Both the position numbers and the translations under genes were made by a program. DNA of 64,000 nt, from contig CM026401.1 of the NCBI GenBank assembly GCA_014843695.1, forward strand, positions 33,600,525 through 33,664,524, written 5' to 3'. This document shows, in pieces, positions 44,953 to 56,945 of this stretch. The notes below the pieces were generated by a model, which searched no databases, was not told the origin of the DNA, and saw only the letters and a program-made list of their open reading frames with translations. Positions within the stretch are counted from its first letter, which is position 1. Every line of letters starts with the position of its first letter. This DNA comes from Archivesica marissinica. Lineage: Eukaryota; Mollusca; Bivalvia; Venerida; Vesicomyidae.

Positions 44953-45253
44953 AATTGATAGTTATGCATTGCATTTGTACCTGTTCATATGAAGATTGTA
45001 AACCGGTGGAATTTGAATATATTTTGGTTCTTGATTGCGATCAATGACATCACATTCTATATTCGACGTAGGGACTAGATTGAACGTACATTAGCTACAG
45101 TTAATCTGCCCTTAGCCGACAGTAGATAACGCCAAGACGAAATATAGTTATCTCTTTAATGGCGTAAAAAACTACAAATAGAAACAAAAACAACAATTTG
45201 CAAATACATCAATATAAAGGATAACACACGTCACTTGGATCATTTAAGCATAA
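44953..45253. other. No recognisable feature
   Basis: About 300 bases of AT-rich intergenic DNA. Confidence 0.5.
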
Positions 45254-46036
45254 TTACTAATTAATTAATGTATGAGACGGCATGTATGTACTAATTAATT
45301 AATGTATGAGACGGCATGTATGTACTAATTAATTAATGTATGAGACGGCATGTATGTACTAATTAATTAATGTATGAGACGGCATGTATGTACTAATTAA
45401 TTAATGTATGAGACGGCATGTATGTACTAATTAATTATGTATGAGACGGCATGTATGTACTAATTAATTAATGTATGAGACGGCATGTATGTACTAATTA
45501 ATTAATGTATGAGACGGCATGTATGTACTAATTAATTAATGTATGAGACGGCATGTATGTACTAATTAATTAATGTATGAGACGGCATGTATGTACTAAT
45601 TAATTAATGTATGAGACGGCATGTATGTACTAATTAATTAATGTATGAGACGGCATGTATGTACTAATTAATTAATGTATGAGACGGCATGTATGTACTA
45701 ATTAATTAATGTATGAGACGGCATGTATGTACTAATTAATTAATGTATGAGACGGCATGTATGTACTAATTAATTAATGTATGAGACGGCATGTATGTAC
45801 TAATTAATTAATGTATGAGACGGCATGTATGTACTAATTAATTAATGTATGAGACGGCATGTATGTACTAATTAATTAATGTATGAGACGGCATGTATGT
45901 ACTAATTAATTAATGTATGAGACGGCATGTATGTACTAATTAATTAATGTATGAGACGGCATGTATGTACTAATTAATTAATGTATGAGACGGCATGTAT
46001 GTACTAATTAATTAATGTATGAGACGGCATGTATGT
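45254..46036. repeat. 34-bp tandem array, almost perfectly uniform
   Basis: About 23 units: tactaattaattaatgtatg followed by agacggcatgtatg. All copies read are identical apart from one lacking a TAA triplet element near 45430. It is far more uniform than any other array in the window. Confidence 0.97.
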
Positions 46037-47160
46037 AATAAGTCTATGTTTCTATACATGTAGGGTCCAAACTTAAATACTCCAATTAAGCAACAAATAA
46101 CATGCTCTACCACAACTACCGCATGGCTGTTTTGGTGGATATTAGCATAATAAAGACCTGCTTGGCAAGGCATCCACCCTGTTTAGAGTCTATCTCTTGT
46201 CTATGAATAGCTAGGGTGCCTGCTCAATCCATACAGAACCATTACAAATTAATAAATTAATTATAATATTAATTTATTAAATATTATATTAGCATTGACG
46301 AAATGTGTACAAGGCAAAATGTGTCTGCTGCCTTTCTATACAGTCAAGCCTGTGATAAGATTCCAAATAAAGGAACAACACGTTAGCTGCTAAAACATTA
46401 CCGCATAAACAATAGAGTTACTACGATATACATTGTGCATTTCTGTTCTATTAACAAACATAATTTAGATTTATAATCAAAACCTACGCTGTACTCTCTA
46501 GATGTCCAATCAAACCATGTGGTGGCAAAGTCAACCTAACCATACCTGCCCAACAAGGGACTGTAACATACTAAAAACAATTCTCTAATTCAAGGTCAAT
46601 ACAATCTTGCAATGGCAGCTTGGTCCATATACAAAACACAGTTATGCTAACAGAAATATTGTGTGCACGTGTAAAATATGTAACCTTGTAACATGCTTTT
46701 TTTGGTAAGCATTATAAGCATTTGCAAGATTTAATCGATTAACCAAAATGGACGGTCAGTGGCTCTTCAATTATCAAACGACTATTTTATACAAAAATAC
46801 GCAACAAAGATGCGCATTCAAATAAATAACAGATTCTTTACAATCCTAGTACCTTCATATATCAAACAATAACAAATATATAGGTAAACTTACAGGAAAA
46901 ATGGCATAAAAAAACTCTCTCGTGAGCTGTCGTAAAAAACGTGCTACATTGATGGTCGTTTTGATTGCAAAGTTACTCTAATCAATTAGAAGGAATATGT
47001 TCGTTCCAGTACAACAGTATTACATTTAAAGATTAACAAATGTGTTGTATTAAATGTAATATACTAGAATGTTGAGCATAAATGGAATTGTAATTATTTA
47101 ATTCATGCTGTGGTTCATTGAAGTTATATATGCAAGTTCCCTACATCACACAATCGTGAT
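46037..47160. other. No recognisable feature
   Basis: 1.1 kb of AT-rich DNA with no ORF longer than about 60 codons and none of the repeat families described here. Confidence 0.55.
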
Positions 47161-47164
47161 CAAG

Positions 47165-47996
47165 TACAAGGGTTTAAGCACATGGATTTAAGTTAAGTAC
47201 ATGGATTTAAGTACATGGATTTAAGTACACGGGTTTTAGGTACATGCATTTAAATACAAGGGTGTAAGTACATGCATTTAAGTACAATGGTTTAAGTACA
47301 TGGATTTGAGTACATGGATTTAATAATGGATTTAAGTACATGTATTTAAGCACATGGATTTAAGCACATGCATTTAAGTACGTGGATTTAAGTACATGTA
47401 TTTAAGCACATGTATTTAAGTACATGTATTTAAGCACATGGATTTAAGCACATGTATTTAAGCACATGTATTTAAGCACATGTATTTAAGCACATGGATT
47501 TAAGCACATGGATTTAAGTACATGGATTTAAGTACATGTATTTAAGCACATGTATTTAAGTACATGGATTTAAGTACATGTATTTAAGCACATGGATTTA
47601 AGCACATGTATTTAAGCACATGGATTTAAGCACATGGATATACGTACATGTATTTAAGTACATGTATTTAAGCACATGGATTTAAGTACATGGATTTATG
47701 TACATGGATTTAAGTACATGGATTTAAGTACATGGATTTATGTACATGGATTTAGGTACATGGATTTAAGTACATGGATTTACGTACATGGATTTAAGTA
47801 CATGGATTTAAGCATATGTATTTAAGCACATGTATTTAAGTACATGGATTTAAGTACACTGATTTAAGTACATTGATTTAAGTACATGCATTTAAGTACA
47901 ATGGTTTAAGTACATTGATTTAAGTACATGGATTTAAGTACAATGATATAAGTACATTGATTTAAGTACATGTATTTAAGTACATGTATTTGGGAC
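47165..47996. repeat. 14-bp minisatellite
   Basis: About 58 copies of tttaagtacatgga, with aag(c/t)acatg(t/g/c)a variants, ending at tatttgggacatgct. Confidence 0.96.
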
Positions 47997-48465
47997 ATGC
48001 TGAGAACGATATATTCCAACTGTAATCCAGTAGTGAGCGGTGATTCTAGCATAGAGCAACGGGGAGCAACATATTGCAATTGGCAGCAATGTGTTTCCGT
48101 AGTGAGTCGTGTAGTCCAGCATTGAGCTATAATGTTCTTTATATATTCTATTTTAATGACATACTACATGTACGATTGGTGAACATGAAATTGTGATCAG
48201 CAAGTATGCTACGTGTTTTAAAATGTACAACCAACATATGTACTGTGTATAAGTCTTTAGAGTACATAGATAACGTAAAACACGAGACGATAACTCATGC
48301 GTTGATATTAAGCTAATGAAAGATCGTGGTTATCTCCCTGGCATAACAAATTGGTTACACATGCACCTGTACAGATGGTTTCCTGCGTGTGGATCATTGT
48401 GGTTAGCTGTCGTAGCATTCTACTATATTGATGTCATGTGGTTTTAGCAACACATGTCTTTCATG
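47997..48465. other. No recognisable feature
   Basis: AT-rich intergenic DNA between the 14-bp array and SINE-E. Confidence 0.45.
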
Positions 48466-48467
48466 CT

Positions 48468-48662
48468 GTGGCGTCCGTGGTCCAGTGGTAGAGCGGCGGA
48501 TTTGGAATCGAGCGGTCCCGGGTTCGATACTCGGTCAGGCCACGTGTGTAGTGTCATTGATTCACCTCACACACATTGCTTCGTACTGGTTAACCACTTA
48601 GGTCGGCTAAGCCTGCCCAGGAAAACATGTCTAGGTCCCCGCAAGGGGTTTGACATTTAATG
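48468..48662 (+). mobile_element. SINE-E
   Basis: tgtggcgtccgtggtccagt, ggatttggaatcgagcggtc, gggttcgatactcgg, tactggttaaccacttaggt and gtccccgcaaggggtttgac. There is no (ACAT)n tail. Confidence 0.92.
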
Positions 48663-48794
48663 GTAAATTAGGCAGAAAGTGACATGGAACTTTACAAAAG
48701 AGCACAATCACAAGTTCAAATATATGTGTAAAATATGCATTAGTTTCGTTGCTTATTTGCAAAATATGTATATTTGGAAAGATCAATGGTGATT

Positions 48795-49640
48795 TTTTTT
48801 ATTTGCATGGCAAAAGATTAATAAATGTCTGTACAGTCGGCCAAGTATGGTAGTATCTTTTAATGAATTTCGATCTTAGGTTTGAGTAATGTGGGCAAAT
48901 TAATATGAAGTGATTCTCATTTCCCAAGATTCTAGAATTGCAATAAATACATAATCTTTCCGTTCGGGGTAGGTGTATGTAACGACCACGTTCGATAGCT
49001 AGATCATGTGGTAGGTGTATGTAACGTGGTAGGTGTATGTAACGACCACGTTCGATAGCTAGATCATGTGGTAGGTGTATGTAGCGTGGTAGGTGTATGT
49101 AACGACCACGTTCGATAGCTAGATCATGTGGTAGGTGTATGTAGCGTGGTAGGTGTATGTAACGACCACGTTCGATTGCTAGATCATATGGTAGGTGTAT
49201 GTAGCGTGGTAGGTGTATGTAACGACCACGTTCGATAGCTAGATCATGTGGTAGGTGTATGTAACGTGGTAGGTGTATGTAACGACCACGTTCGATAGCT
49301 AGATCATGTGGTAGGTGTATGTAGCGTGGTAGGTGTATGTAACGACCACGTTCGATAGCTAGATCATGTGGTAGGTGTATGTAACGACCACGTTCGATAG
49401 CTAGATCATGTGGTAGGTGTATGTAACGACCACGTTCGATAGCTAGATCATGTGGTAGGTGTATGTAACGACCACGTTCGATAGCTAGATCATGTGGTAG
49501 GTGTATGTAACGACCACGTTCGATAGCTAGATCATGTGGTAGGTGTATGTAACGACCACGTTCGATAGCTAGATCATGTGAGGATGTTTTAAATCGTGTA
49601 AGAGAAATTCTGTATTTTATATATATATACCTCAACACTA
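48795..49640 (-). pseudogene. LINE C-terminal ORF fragment with an in-frame amplified 14-residue segment
   Basis: On minus, the reading frame runs from RISLTRFKTSSHDLAIERG through a repeated segment to RTERLCIYCNSRILGNENHF and ICPHYSNLRSKFIKRYY. C-x2-C...H-x4-C with NENHF(I/L)L.CP.Y is the zinc-knuckle-like C-terminus seen after the RT of many non-LTR elements, where it is preceded by S-H-x-L-x-I-E-x-G-R-Y (family knowledge). Between the two lies the tandem array (see next entry). No stop interrupts about 230 codons. The upstream part is replaced by other DNA including SINE-C, so the fragment lacks an RT domain. Confidence 0.75.
48966..49580 (-). repeat. 42/60-bp minisatellite inside the LINE frame
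   Basis: The 42-bp unit (gtaggtgtatgtaacgacca + cgttcgatagctagatcatgtg) encodes the 14-residue motif PHDLAIERGRYIHL on minus. Several units carry an extra 18 bp (another RYIHLP), giving 60 bp. Every unit is a multiple of 3, so about 12 tandem copies keep the LINE frame open. Confidence 0.9.
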
Positions 49641-49644
49641 AATC

Positions 49645-49852
49645 ATTATATTCGATCCTCGAACCGGGAAGTATGTGAGATGGTACGGTGGTCGCCAGAT
49701 CAGACAGGTGGGTTTTCTCCGGATACTCCGGTTTCCTCCCACACGAATGACCACATAAATTATACGCGTTCATTATACGCTCCAACCAGAGTGAGTAATA
49801 TATGTTGTTATAACTTGCTTCGCAATCGTTGTAAAATAAATAAAGTTTAAAC
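49645..49852 (+). mobile_element. SINE-C, head-truncated
   Basis: It starts in the B box (attcgatcctcgaaccggga), then tacggtggtcgccagatcag, ctccggatactccggtttcc and gcttcgcaatcgttgtaaaa with (taaa)n. Confidence 0.9.
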
Positions 49853-49964
49853 TTTAAAATCATATTAAGACAATGAATGAAGTGTCTCGGGGTTGTGTAG
49901 CATTAGAGAACTCGAGCATTCTGCGACAACTGACCTTTCAATCTCTATATCCCCTCGTGGTTGC

Positions 49965-50475
49965 AATACAACAAATACATTGCCTATTAAATACATAGGA
50001 AAACGTACAGTCTGTTTCTTCTGATACCACATCCACTGTGAAGAGGTATTCAAATGAAACTGTAAAAGAGCAAAACTCTTCCAATTATAATGTTTCCTAT
50101 AGCCAGTGCTCACATGTGAATAGCGTCACTGTGCTTACACACTGTAAGAGGTATTTAAATCAGCCTGAAACAAACCAAGAATATTACAAATTTAATGTTT
50201 GAAATAGCCAATGCTCACCTGTGAATAACGTAACTGTGTTTAGAAACTGTATTCCTCCGCCAAATAATACAGTATACCAACCTTCAGTTTGCAATGGCCT
50301 GAATTCCTATACCACATCATTTCTACACATCAACTAGTCTCAAGTCAAGAATTCACAGTCACATAATTTCTCAAAAAACACAAATACTATACACTGCCTG
50401 TCATGCAAATGCATTTTTACCAAAAAGTAAAATGAACTATATTAGTTACTGGGACTACATGCATATTTACGTATA
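49965..50475. repeat. Dispersed element X, copy 2
   Basis: Same order of boxes as 27330-27770, with an extra internal duplication of about 118 bp (gctcacatgtgaatagcgtc at 50108 versus gctcacctgtgaataacgta at 50213). Confidence 0.75.
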
Positions 50476-50599
50476 TACAATCACTAGTGCACGTATACAG
50501 ATATTCTAAAATAAAATAAATCTCATGCAACGTCTTATAGACTCATTGATCGTACAACGTTAGCATTGTCATAGCTTGTTGTCGTATTTCTATGGGTAA

Positions 50600-51345
50600 C
50601 ATTCCGAGCAGATCAGGTAAGGATAATGCAATGTAGCCTCCACGAGCCAGCTGCATAGCTCCCTCACCCGAACAAATTCCCATCCTCACCACCATATCCT
50701 TAAATTATCATTCGAATCAGGCAGCGTCCCATTAGATTGGAGTAGTGCAGTTGTTGCCCCTATCTATATGAAAGGCACAGAGTCCAAGGCCAGTAAGTAA
50801 AAGCCAATTACAAATGTACTAGTTTTTTTAGTTTATACAAATTTATTTTAGCTCGATTGCGAAACAAGTTCTTTCAACTTATATAAATCACTCTCGAGAC
50901 CTCATTCCTGGTGGTATATATCGCCATGAGGGAGAGAGAAAAGGCAACGTGGAATTTAAATGCCTTGTCTAAGGGCACAATCGTAACGGCTCCAGTGGGG
51001 CTCGAACTCCAGACCTTTCGCACCTGAAGCGAACGCACATCCATTGCGCTATCACGACTTCCACTTCCAATTACTCTCGCATGTATTGCCTCCAAACTAT
51101 TGGAGCATATGTTGGTCTCCTACACCATGACCCATTTCAACAATACTGACCTCGTAAGCCAATTCCAGCATTGCTTCAGATCAAAGCAGTATTGCTTATA
51201 TATGTGAATCTCAGCTTATCTGCTTCACACAAGAGTTATATGACATGACAACTTTGAAAATGGTAACGGCACAAATGTTATTGTTAGTGATTTTAGTAAA
51301 GCGTTTGACAAGGTTGATCACAACAAACTGATTTATAAACTTAAT
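50600..51345 (+). pseudogene. LINE reverse transcriptase remnant split by SINE-B
   Basis: Before the SINE: FESGSVPLDWSSAVVAPIY (compare (Q)W..A.V.PIYKKG of RT). After the SINE: LACIASKLLEHML and further on VIVSDFSKAFDKVDHNKL, the D-x-SKAFD(K/M)V(D/N)H catalytic block. Stops and frameshifts lie between them. The fragment ends where element X2 starts (51348). It is a different copy, and probably a different subfamily, from 30590-32040. Confidence 0.85.
50819..51066 (-). mobile_element. SINE-B inserted in the LINE, with 8-bp target-site duplication
   Basis: Reversed full-length copy (tttagctcgattgcgaaaca to tgcgctatcacgacttcca). CCAATTAC occurs at 50804-50811 and 51067-51074. Taking one of them away makes the LINE frame run on without a break (KPIT then LACIASK), so the duplication is real. 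Confidence 0.95.
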
Positions 51346-51347
51346 AT

Positions 51348-51460
51348 ATGGACCGCGGATGCACTTCTGCCTATTTACGTATATACGATCGTGTTACGCG
51401 CCATCATTCTATTGCGATGGTGTATGCGTAGTACACTTACCCATAATCCTTTGTGCTGTC
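51348..51460. repeat. Element X2, copy 3
   Basis: ggaccgcggatgcacttctg, cctatttacgtatatac, cgccatcattctattgcgat and gtatgcgtagtacact, as at 27773-27870. Confidence 0.75.
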
Positions 51461-51919
51461 TTATAGGAACACTTTTCCAGTAATTATTCATTTAAGACAT
51501 ATCATACATTTATATCGAGATAATAAACTATTTATGTGTAGATCAGCAGTGTTGAAGTGTTCCCCTTGCAATCACCATCCATACTCTGTATTTTATTGCA
51601 ACTAAAAGATATGTCAGAATAAATCTTACGCTAAACTTGCTACAATTTCAACATAATAGAATCTGACCGATAACAAGCTTCGTGAAACGAGAATCAAGAT
51701 AGTCAAACCTTCAATACCGCCATTAAATACCCGTGCACCATGTCGAGTTTTCCTCGATAATCCCATTAAACGAAGCTGCACGTGGGAGTTACTATCACAC
51801 GTTGGTTATCCCCCGGCATGTATTCCTGCGTGCACAGTAAGCTCTGCTATGCTACTCAAGTAGTGCACAGTGTTAATATTAATAAATAAAGGCTCAGTTA
51901 AGCATAATTAAACTATTAC
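51461..51919. other. No recognisable feature
   Basis: Intergenic AT-rich DNA without supported content. Confidence 0.45.
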
Positions 51920-51921
51920 TT

Positions 51922-52132
51922 TATACAGATTTAGTTTAGCTCGATTGCGAAACAAGTTCTTACAACTTATATTAATCACTTTCGAGACCTCATTCCTGAT
52001 GTAATCGCCATGAAGGAGATAGAAGAAGCATGTGGAATTTAAATGCCTTGCCTAACGGCACAATCAACTGCCCCAGCGGGTTCGTACCCTGGACCTTTCT
52101 CACCTGAGGCGAACGCGCTACCACTGCTTCTA
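51922..52132 (-). mobile_element. SINE-B, diverged copy
   Basis: ttagctcgattgcgaaacaa, ctttcgagacctcattcctg and ttaaatgccttgcctaacgg are clear. The head (ccctggacctttctcacctg, gcgaacgcgctaccactgc) is more diverged and ends before the A box. Confidence 0.88.
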
Positions 52133-52613
52133 CAAAGCTATTTGACAACATAAACAATACATGTAAGCCATAGATGGTGAAGATAATACATGATGAATGT
52201 AAATAATATTCACAACACGTTTATCACAACCCCTCATACCGTTGCAAAATAACAATCATAGTCCATACAGAACGCCAATGAACCATTAACAGCGATTCTG
52301 CTTCTTACGGATTTAACCAGTCCAGCCGGTTCGCAGAACTCGTACAGCTGCTGTCTATCGGCTGCGCAGAACTTGTATACCAAGGGTCCAGTGGATGCGC
52401 TGAACTCGTACTTCTGGGGCATGTTAGATCCCCAAGTTGTTTTATAATATTATGACTATAATCGTAGTATATCGGGTGAGAGTGTCGGTGCGTTAAACAA
52501 TGCACGCTTATGAACCAGAGAAGACTCTACAAGGGGTCGTGTTTATATCTTGCTACAACCACTCACTCACGCACACAAACTAATACAATTCTGAAGCACA
52601 TTGTTGCCACTAT
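52133..52613. other. No recognisable feature
   Basis: A worn SINE-A-like scrap may be present at 52478-52560 (gtgtcggtgcgttaaacaat, agaagactctacaagggg). Otherwise nothing is recognisable. Confidence 0.4.
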
Positions 52614-52615
52614 TT

Positions 52616-52774
52616 GACCGACCGACCGACCGACCGACCGACCGACCGACCGACCGACCGACCGACCGACCGACCGACCGACCGACCGACCGACCGACCG
52701 ACGACCGACCGACCGACCGACCGACCGACCGACCGACCGACCGACAGACCGACCGACCGACCGACCGACAGACC
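52616..52774. repeat. (CCGA)n microsatellite abutting an assembly gap
   Basis: 159 bases of ccga/gacc repeats with a few cagac variants, running into the N run. It is the complement of the GGTC tract at the first gap. Confidence 0.98.
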
Positions 52775-53774
52775 NNNNNNNNNNNNNNNNNNNNNNNNNN
52801 NNNNNNNNNNNNNNNNNNNNNNNNNNNNNNNNNNNNNNNNNNNNNNNNNNNNNNNNNNNNNNNNNNNNNNNNNNNNNNNNNNNNNNNNNNNNNNNNNNNN
52901 NNNNNNNNNNNNNNNNNNNNNNNNNNNNNNNNNNNNNNNNNNNNNNNNNNNNNNNNNNNNNNNNNNNNNNNNNNNNNNNNNNNNNNNNNNNNNNNNNNNN
53001 NNNNNNNNNNNNNNNNNNNNNNNNNNNNNNNNNNNNNNNNNNNNNNNNNNNNNNNNNNNNNNNNNNNNNNNNNNNNNNNNNNNNNNNNNNNNNNNNNNNN
53101 NNNNNNNNNNNNNNNNNNNNNNNNNNNNNNNNNNNNNNNNNNNNNNNNNNNNNNNNNNNNNNNNNNNNNNNNNNNNNNNNNNNNNNNNNNNNNNNNNNNN
53201 NNNNNNNNNNNNNNNNNNNNNNNNNNNNNNNNNNNNNNNNNNNNNNNNNNNNNNNNNNNNNNNNNNNNNNNNNNNNNNNNNNNNNNNNNNNNNNNNNNNN
53301 NNNNNNNNNNNNNNNNNNNNNNNNNNNNNNNNNNNNNNNNNNNNNNNNNNNNNNNNNNNNNNNNNNNNNNNNNNNNNNNNNNNNNNNNNNNNNNNNNNNN
53401 NNNNNNNNNNNNNNNNNNNNNNNNNNNNNNNNNNNNNNNNNNNNNNNNNNNNNNNNNNNNNNNNNNNNNNNNNNNNNNNNNNNNNNNNNNNNNNNNNNNN
53501 NNNNNNNNNNNNNNNNNNNNNNNNNNNNNNNNNNNNNNNNNNNNNNNNNNNNNNNNNNNNNNNNNNNNNNNNNNNNNNNNNNNNNNNNNNNNNNNNNNNN
53601 NNNNNNNNNNNNNNNNNNNNNNNNNNNNNNNNNNNNNNNNNNNNNNNNNNNNNNNNNNNNNNNNNNNNNNNNNNNNNNNNNNNNNNNNNNNNNNNNNNNN
53701 NNNNNNNNNNNNNNNNNNNNNNNNNNNNNNNNNNNNNNNNNNNNNNNNNNNNNNNNNNNNNNNNNNNNNNNNNN
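52775..53774. other. Assembly gap of 1,000 N
   Basis: Exactly 1,000 N between a tetranucleotide microsatellite and the 36-bp satellite, the same architecture as the first gap. Confidence 0.99.
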
Positions 53775-56356
53775 TATGATAAACTTATAGCTCGTTGTGT
53801 TTATATAATATATGATAAACTTATAGCTCCTTGTGTTTATATAATATATGATAAACTTATAGCTCCTTGTGTTTATATAATATATGATAAACTTATAGCT
53901 CCTTGTGTTTATATAATATATGATAAACTTATAGCTCGTTGTGTTTATATAATATATGTGTTTATATAATATATGATAAACTTATAGTTTCTTGTGTTTA
54001 TATAATATATGATAAACTTATAGCTCTTGTGTTTATATATATATATAAACTTATAGCTCGTTGTGTTTATAAAATTGTATTTATATAATATATGATAAAC
54101 TTATAGCTTCTTGTGTTTATATAATATATGATAAACTTATAGCTCGTTGTGTTTATATAATATATGTGTTTATATAATATATGATAAACTTATAGCTCCT
54201 TGTGTTTATATAATATATGATAAACTTATAGCTCGTTGTGTTTATATAAATATGTGTTTATATAATATATGATAAACTTATAGCTCCTTGTGTTTATATA
54301 ATATATGATAAACTTATAGCTCCTTGTGTTTATATAATATATATAAACTTATAGCTCCTTGTGTTTATATAATATATGATAAACTTATAGCTCCTAGTGT
54401 TTATATAATATATGATAAACATATAGTTTCTTGTATTTATATATATATGATAAACTTATAGTTTCCTTGTGTTTATATAATATATGATAAACTATAGCTC
54501 CTTGTGTTTATATAATATATGATAAACTTATAGCTCCTTGTGTTTATATATATATGATAAACTTATAGCTCCTTGTGTTTATATAATATATGATAACTAT
54601 AGTTTCTGTGTTTATATAATATATGATAAACTTATAGTTTCTTGTGTTTATATAATATATGATAAACTTATAGCTCCTTGTGTTTATATAATATATGATA
54701 AACTTATAGCTCGTTGTGTTTATATAATATATGTGTTTATATAATATATGATAAACTTATAGTTTCTTGTGTTTATATAATATATGATAAACTTATAGTT
54801 CTCTCTTGTGTTTATATAATATATGATAAACTTATAGTTTCTTGTGTTTATATAATATATGATAAACTTATAGCTCCTTGTGTTTATATAATATATGATA
54901 AACTTATAGCTCCTAGTGTTTATATAATATATGATAAACTATAGTTTCTTGTATTTATATAATATATGATAAACTTATAGTTTCTTGTGTTTATATAATA
55001 TATGATAAACTTATAGCTCCTTGTGTTTATATAATATATGATAAACTTATAGCTCTTGTGTTTATATAATATATGATAAACTTATAGCTCCTTGTGTTTA
55101 TATAATATATGATAAACCTATAGCTCCTTGTGTTTATATAATATATGATAAACTTATAGCTCGTTGTGTTTATATAATATATGTGTTTATATAATATATG
55201 ATAAACTTATAGTTTCTTGTGTTTATATAATATATGATAAACTTATAGCTCCTTGTGTTTATATAATATATGATAAACTTATAGCTCCTTGTGTTTATAT
55301 AATATATGTGTTTATATAATATATGATAAACTTATAATTTCTTGTGTTTATATAATATATGATAAACTTATAGTTTCTTGTGTTTATATAATATATGATA
55401 AACTTATAGTTTCTTGTGTTTATATAATATATGATAAACTTATAGCTCCTTGTGTTTATATAATATATGATAAACTTATAGCTCCTTGTGTTTATATAAT
55501 ATATGATAAACTTATAGCTCCTAGTGTTTATATAATATATGATAAACATATAGTTTCTTGTATTTATATAATATATGATAAACTTATAGTTTCTTGTGTT
55601 TATATAATATATGATAAACTTATAGCTCCTTGTGTTTATATAATATATGATAAACTTATAGCTCCTTGTGTTTATATAATATATGATAAACTTATAGCTC
55701 CTTGTGTTTATATAATATATGATAAACATATAGTTTCTTGTATTTATATAATATATGATAAACTTATAGTTTCTTGTGTTTATATAATATATGATAAACT
55801 TATAGCTCCTTGTGTTTATATAATATATGTGTTTATATAATATATGATAAACTTATAATTTCTTGTGTTTATATAATATATGATAAACTTATAGTTTCTT
55901 GTGTTTATATAATATATGATAAACTTATAGTTTCTTGTGTTTATATAATATATGATAAACTTATAGCTCCTTGTGTTTATATAATATATGATAAACTTAT
56001 AGCTCCTAGTGTTTATATAATATATGATAAACATATAGTTTCTTGTATTTATATAATATATGATAAACTTATAGTTTCTTGTGTTTATATAATATATGAT
56101 AAACTTATAGCTCCTTGTGTTTATATAATATATGATAAACTTATAGCTCATTGTGTTTATATAATATATGATAAACTTATAGCTCCTTGTGTTTATATAA
56201 TATATGATAAACCTATAGCTCCTTGTGTTTATATAATATATGATAAACTTATAGTTTCTTGTATTTATATAATATATGATAAACTTATAGTTTCTTGTGT
56301 TTATATAATATATGATAAACTTATAGCTCCTTGTGTTTATATAATATATGATAAAC
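53775..56356. repeat. 36-bp AT-rich satellite array
   Basis: About 70 units of atgataaacttatag(ctcc/tttc/ctcg)ttgtg + tttatataat. Some units are shortened (atgtgtttatataat). Order patterns recur: the tttc-tttc-tttc-ctcc-ctcc-ctag series at about 55310 and again at about 55840, an offset of about 521 bp. The left end is lost in the gap. Open frames are a by-product. Confidence 0.96.
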
Positions 56357-56533
56357 AGTGCTTTTATTTAATAATTTCATAGAAACAAGATTTTAATGCA
56401 TAAATGATATACAGTAAACATGGGTATCGTGTGCACATGACTTTACAGATGAATACCACGTGTTCTTGTCAATTGATGGATGGTGTCTAATGTTTCATAT
56501 TATTTAGTCTGTGCGTCTATGTATGTATGTATG

Positions 56534-56733
56534 TTCCATTAATGTCAAACCCCTTGCGGGGACCTAGACATGTTTTCCTGGGCATGCTTACCCGACCATA
56601 GCGGTTAACCAGTACTAAGCAATGTGTGTGAGGTGCCTTGCTCAATGACACTACATACGTGGCCTGACTGAGTATCGAACCCGGACCGTTCGATTCCAAA
56701 TCCGACGCTCTACCATTGGACCACGGACGCCAC
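56534..56733 (-). mobile_element. SINE-E, full length
   Basis: Reversed: (atgt)n at 56517-56532, then gtcaaaccccttgcggggac, ggttaaccagtactaagcaa, gagtatcgaacccggacc and ccattggaccacggacgcca. Confidence 0.93.
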
Positions 56734-56759
56734 ACCATGTATAGGATATAAGCCGAAAA

Positions 56760-56836
56760 CGATCCAATATGTAAAATATTGGACTGTGTGAGGCGCGTAG
56801 TGACGAAGACAGTACCAATATTTTACATATTGGATC
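56760..56836. repeat. 22-bp perfect inverted repeat (hairpin)
   Basis: atccaatatgtaaaatattg and its exact complement caatattttacatattggat enclose a GC-richer loop of about 30 bp (gaggcgcgtagtgacgaag). It could be a small MITE or a cruciform. Confidence 0.8.
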
Positions 56837-56945
56837 CATTTGATGTTTATATCTTACTTAAAACACACACTTATATAACAATATCCTACTAATTGAAATT
56901 GTTAATTTTGTACATGTACGCGTAGGATTTAATATAATACTCTGG

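Noticed and set aside
49865..50113. 82-codon minus frame and the related 76-codon plus frame at 27282
   Set aside because: Both overlap dispersed element X, and the frames are not conserved between its two copies.
53775..56382. Protein of IYDKLIAPCVYI repeats
   Set aside because: Translation of the AT-rich 36-bp satellite. The minus strand is open as well.
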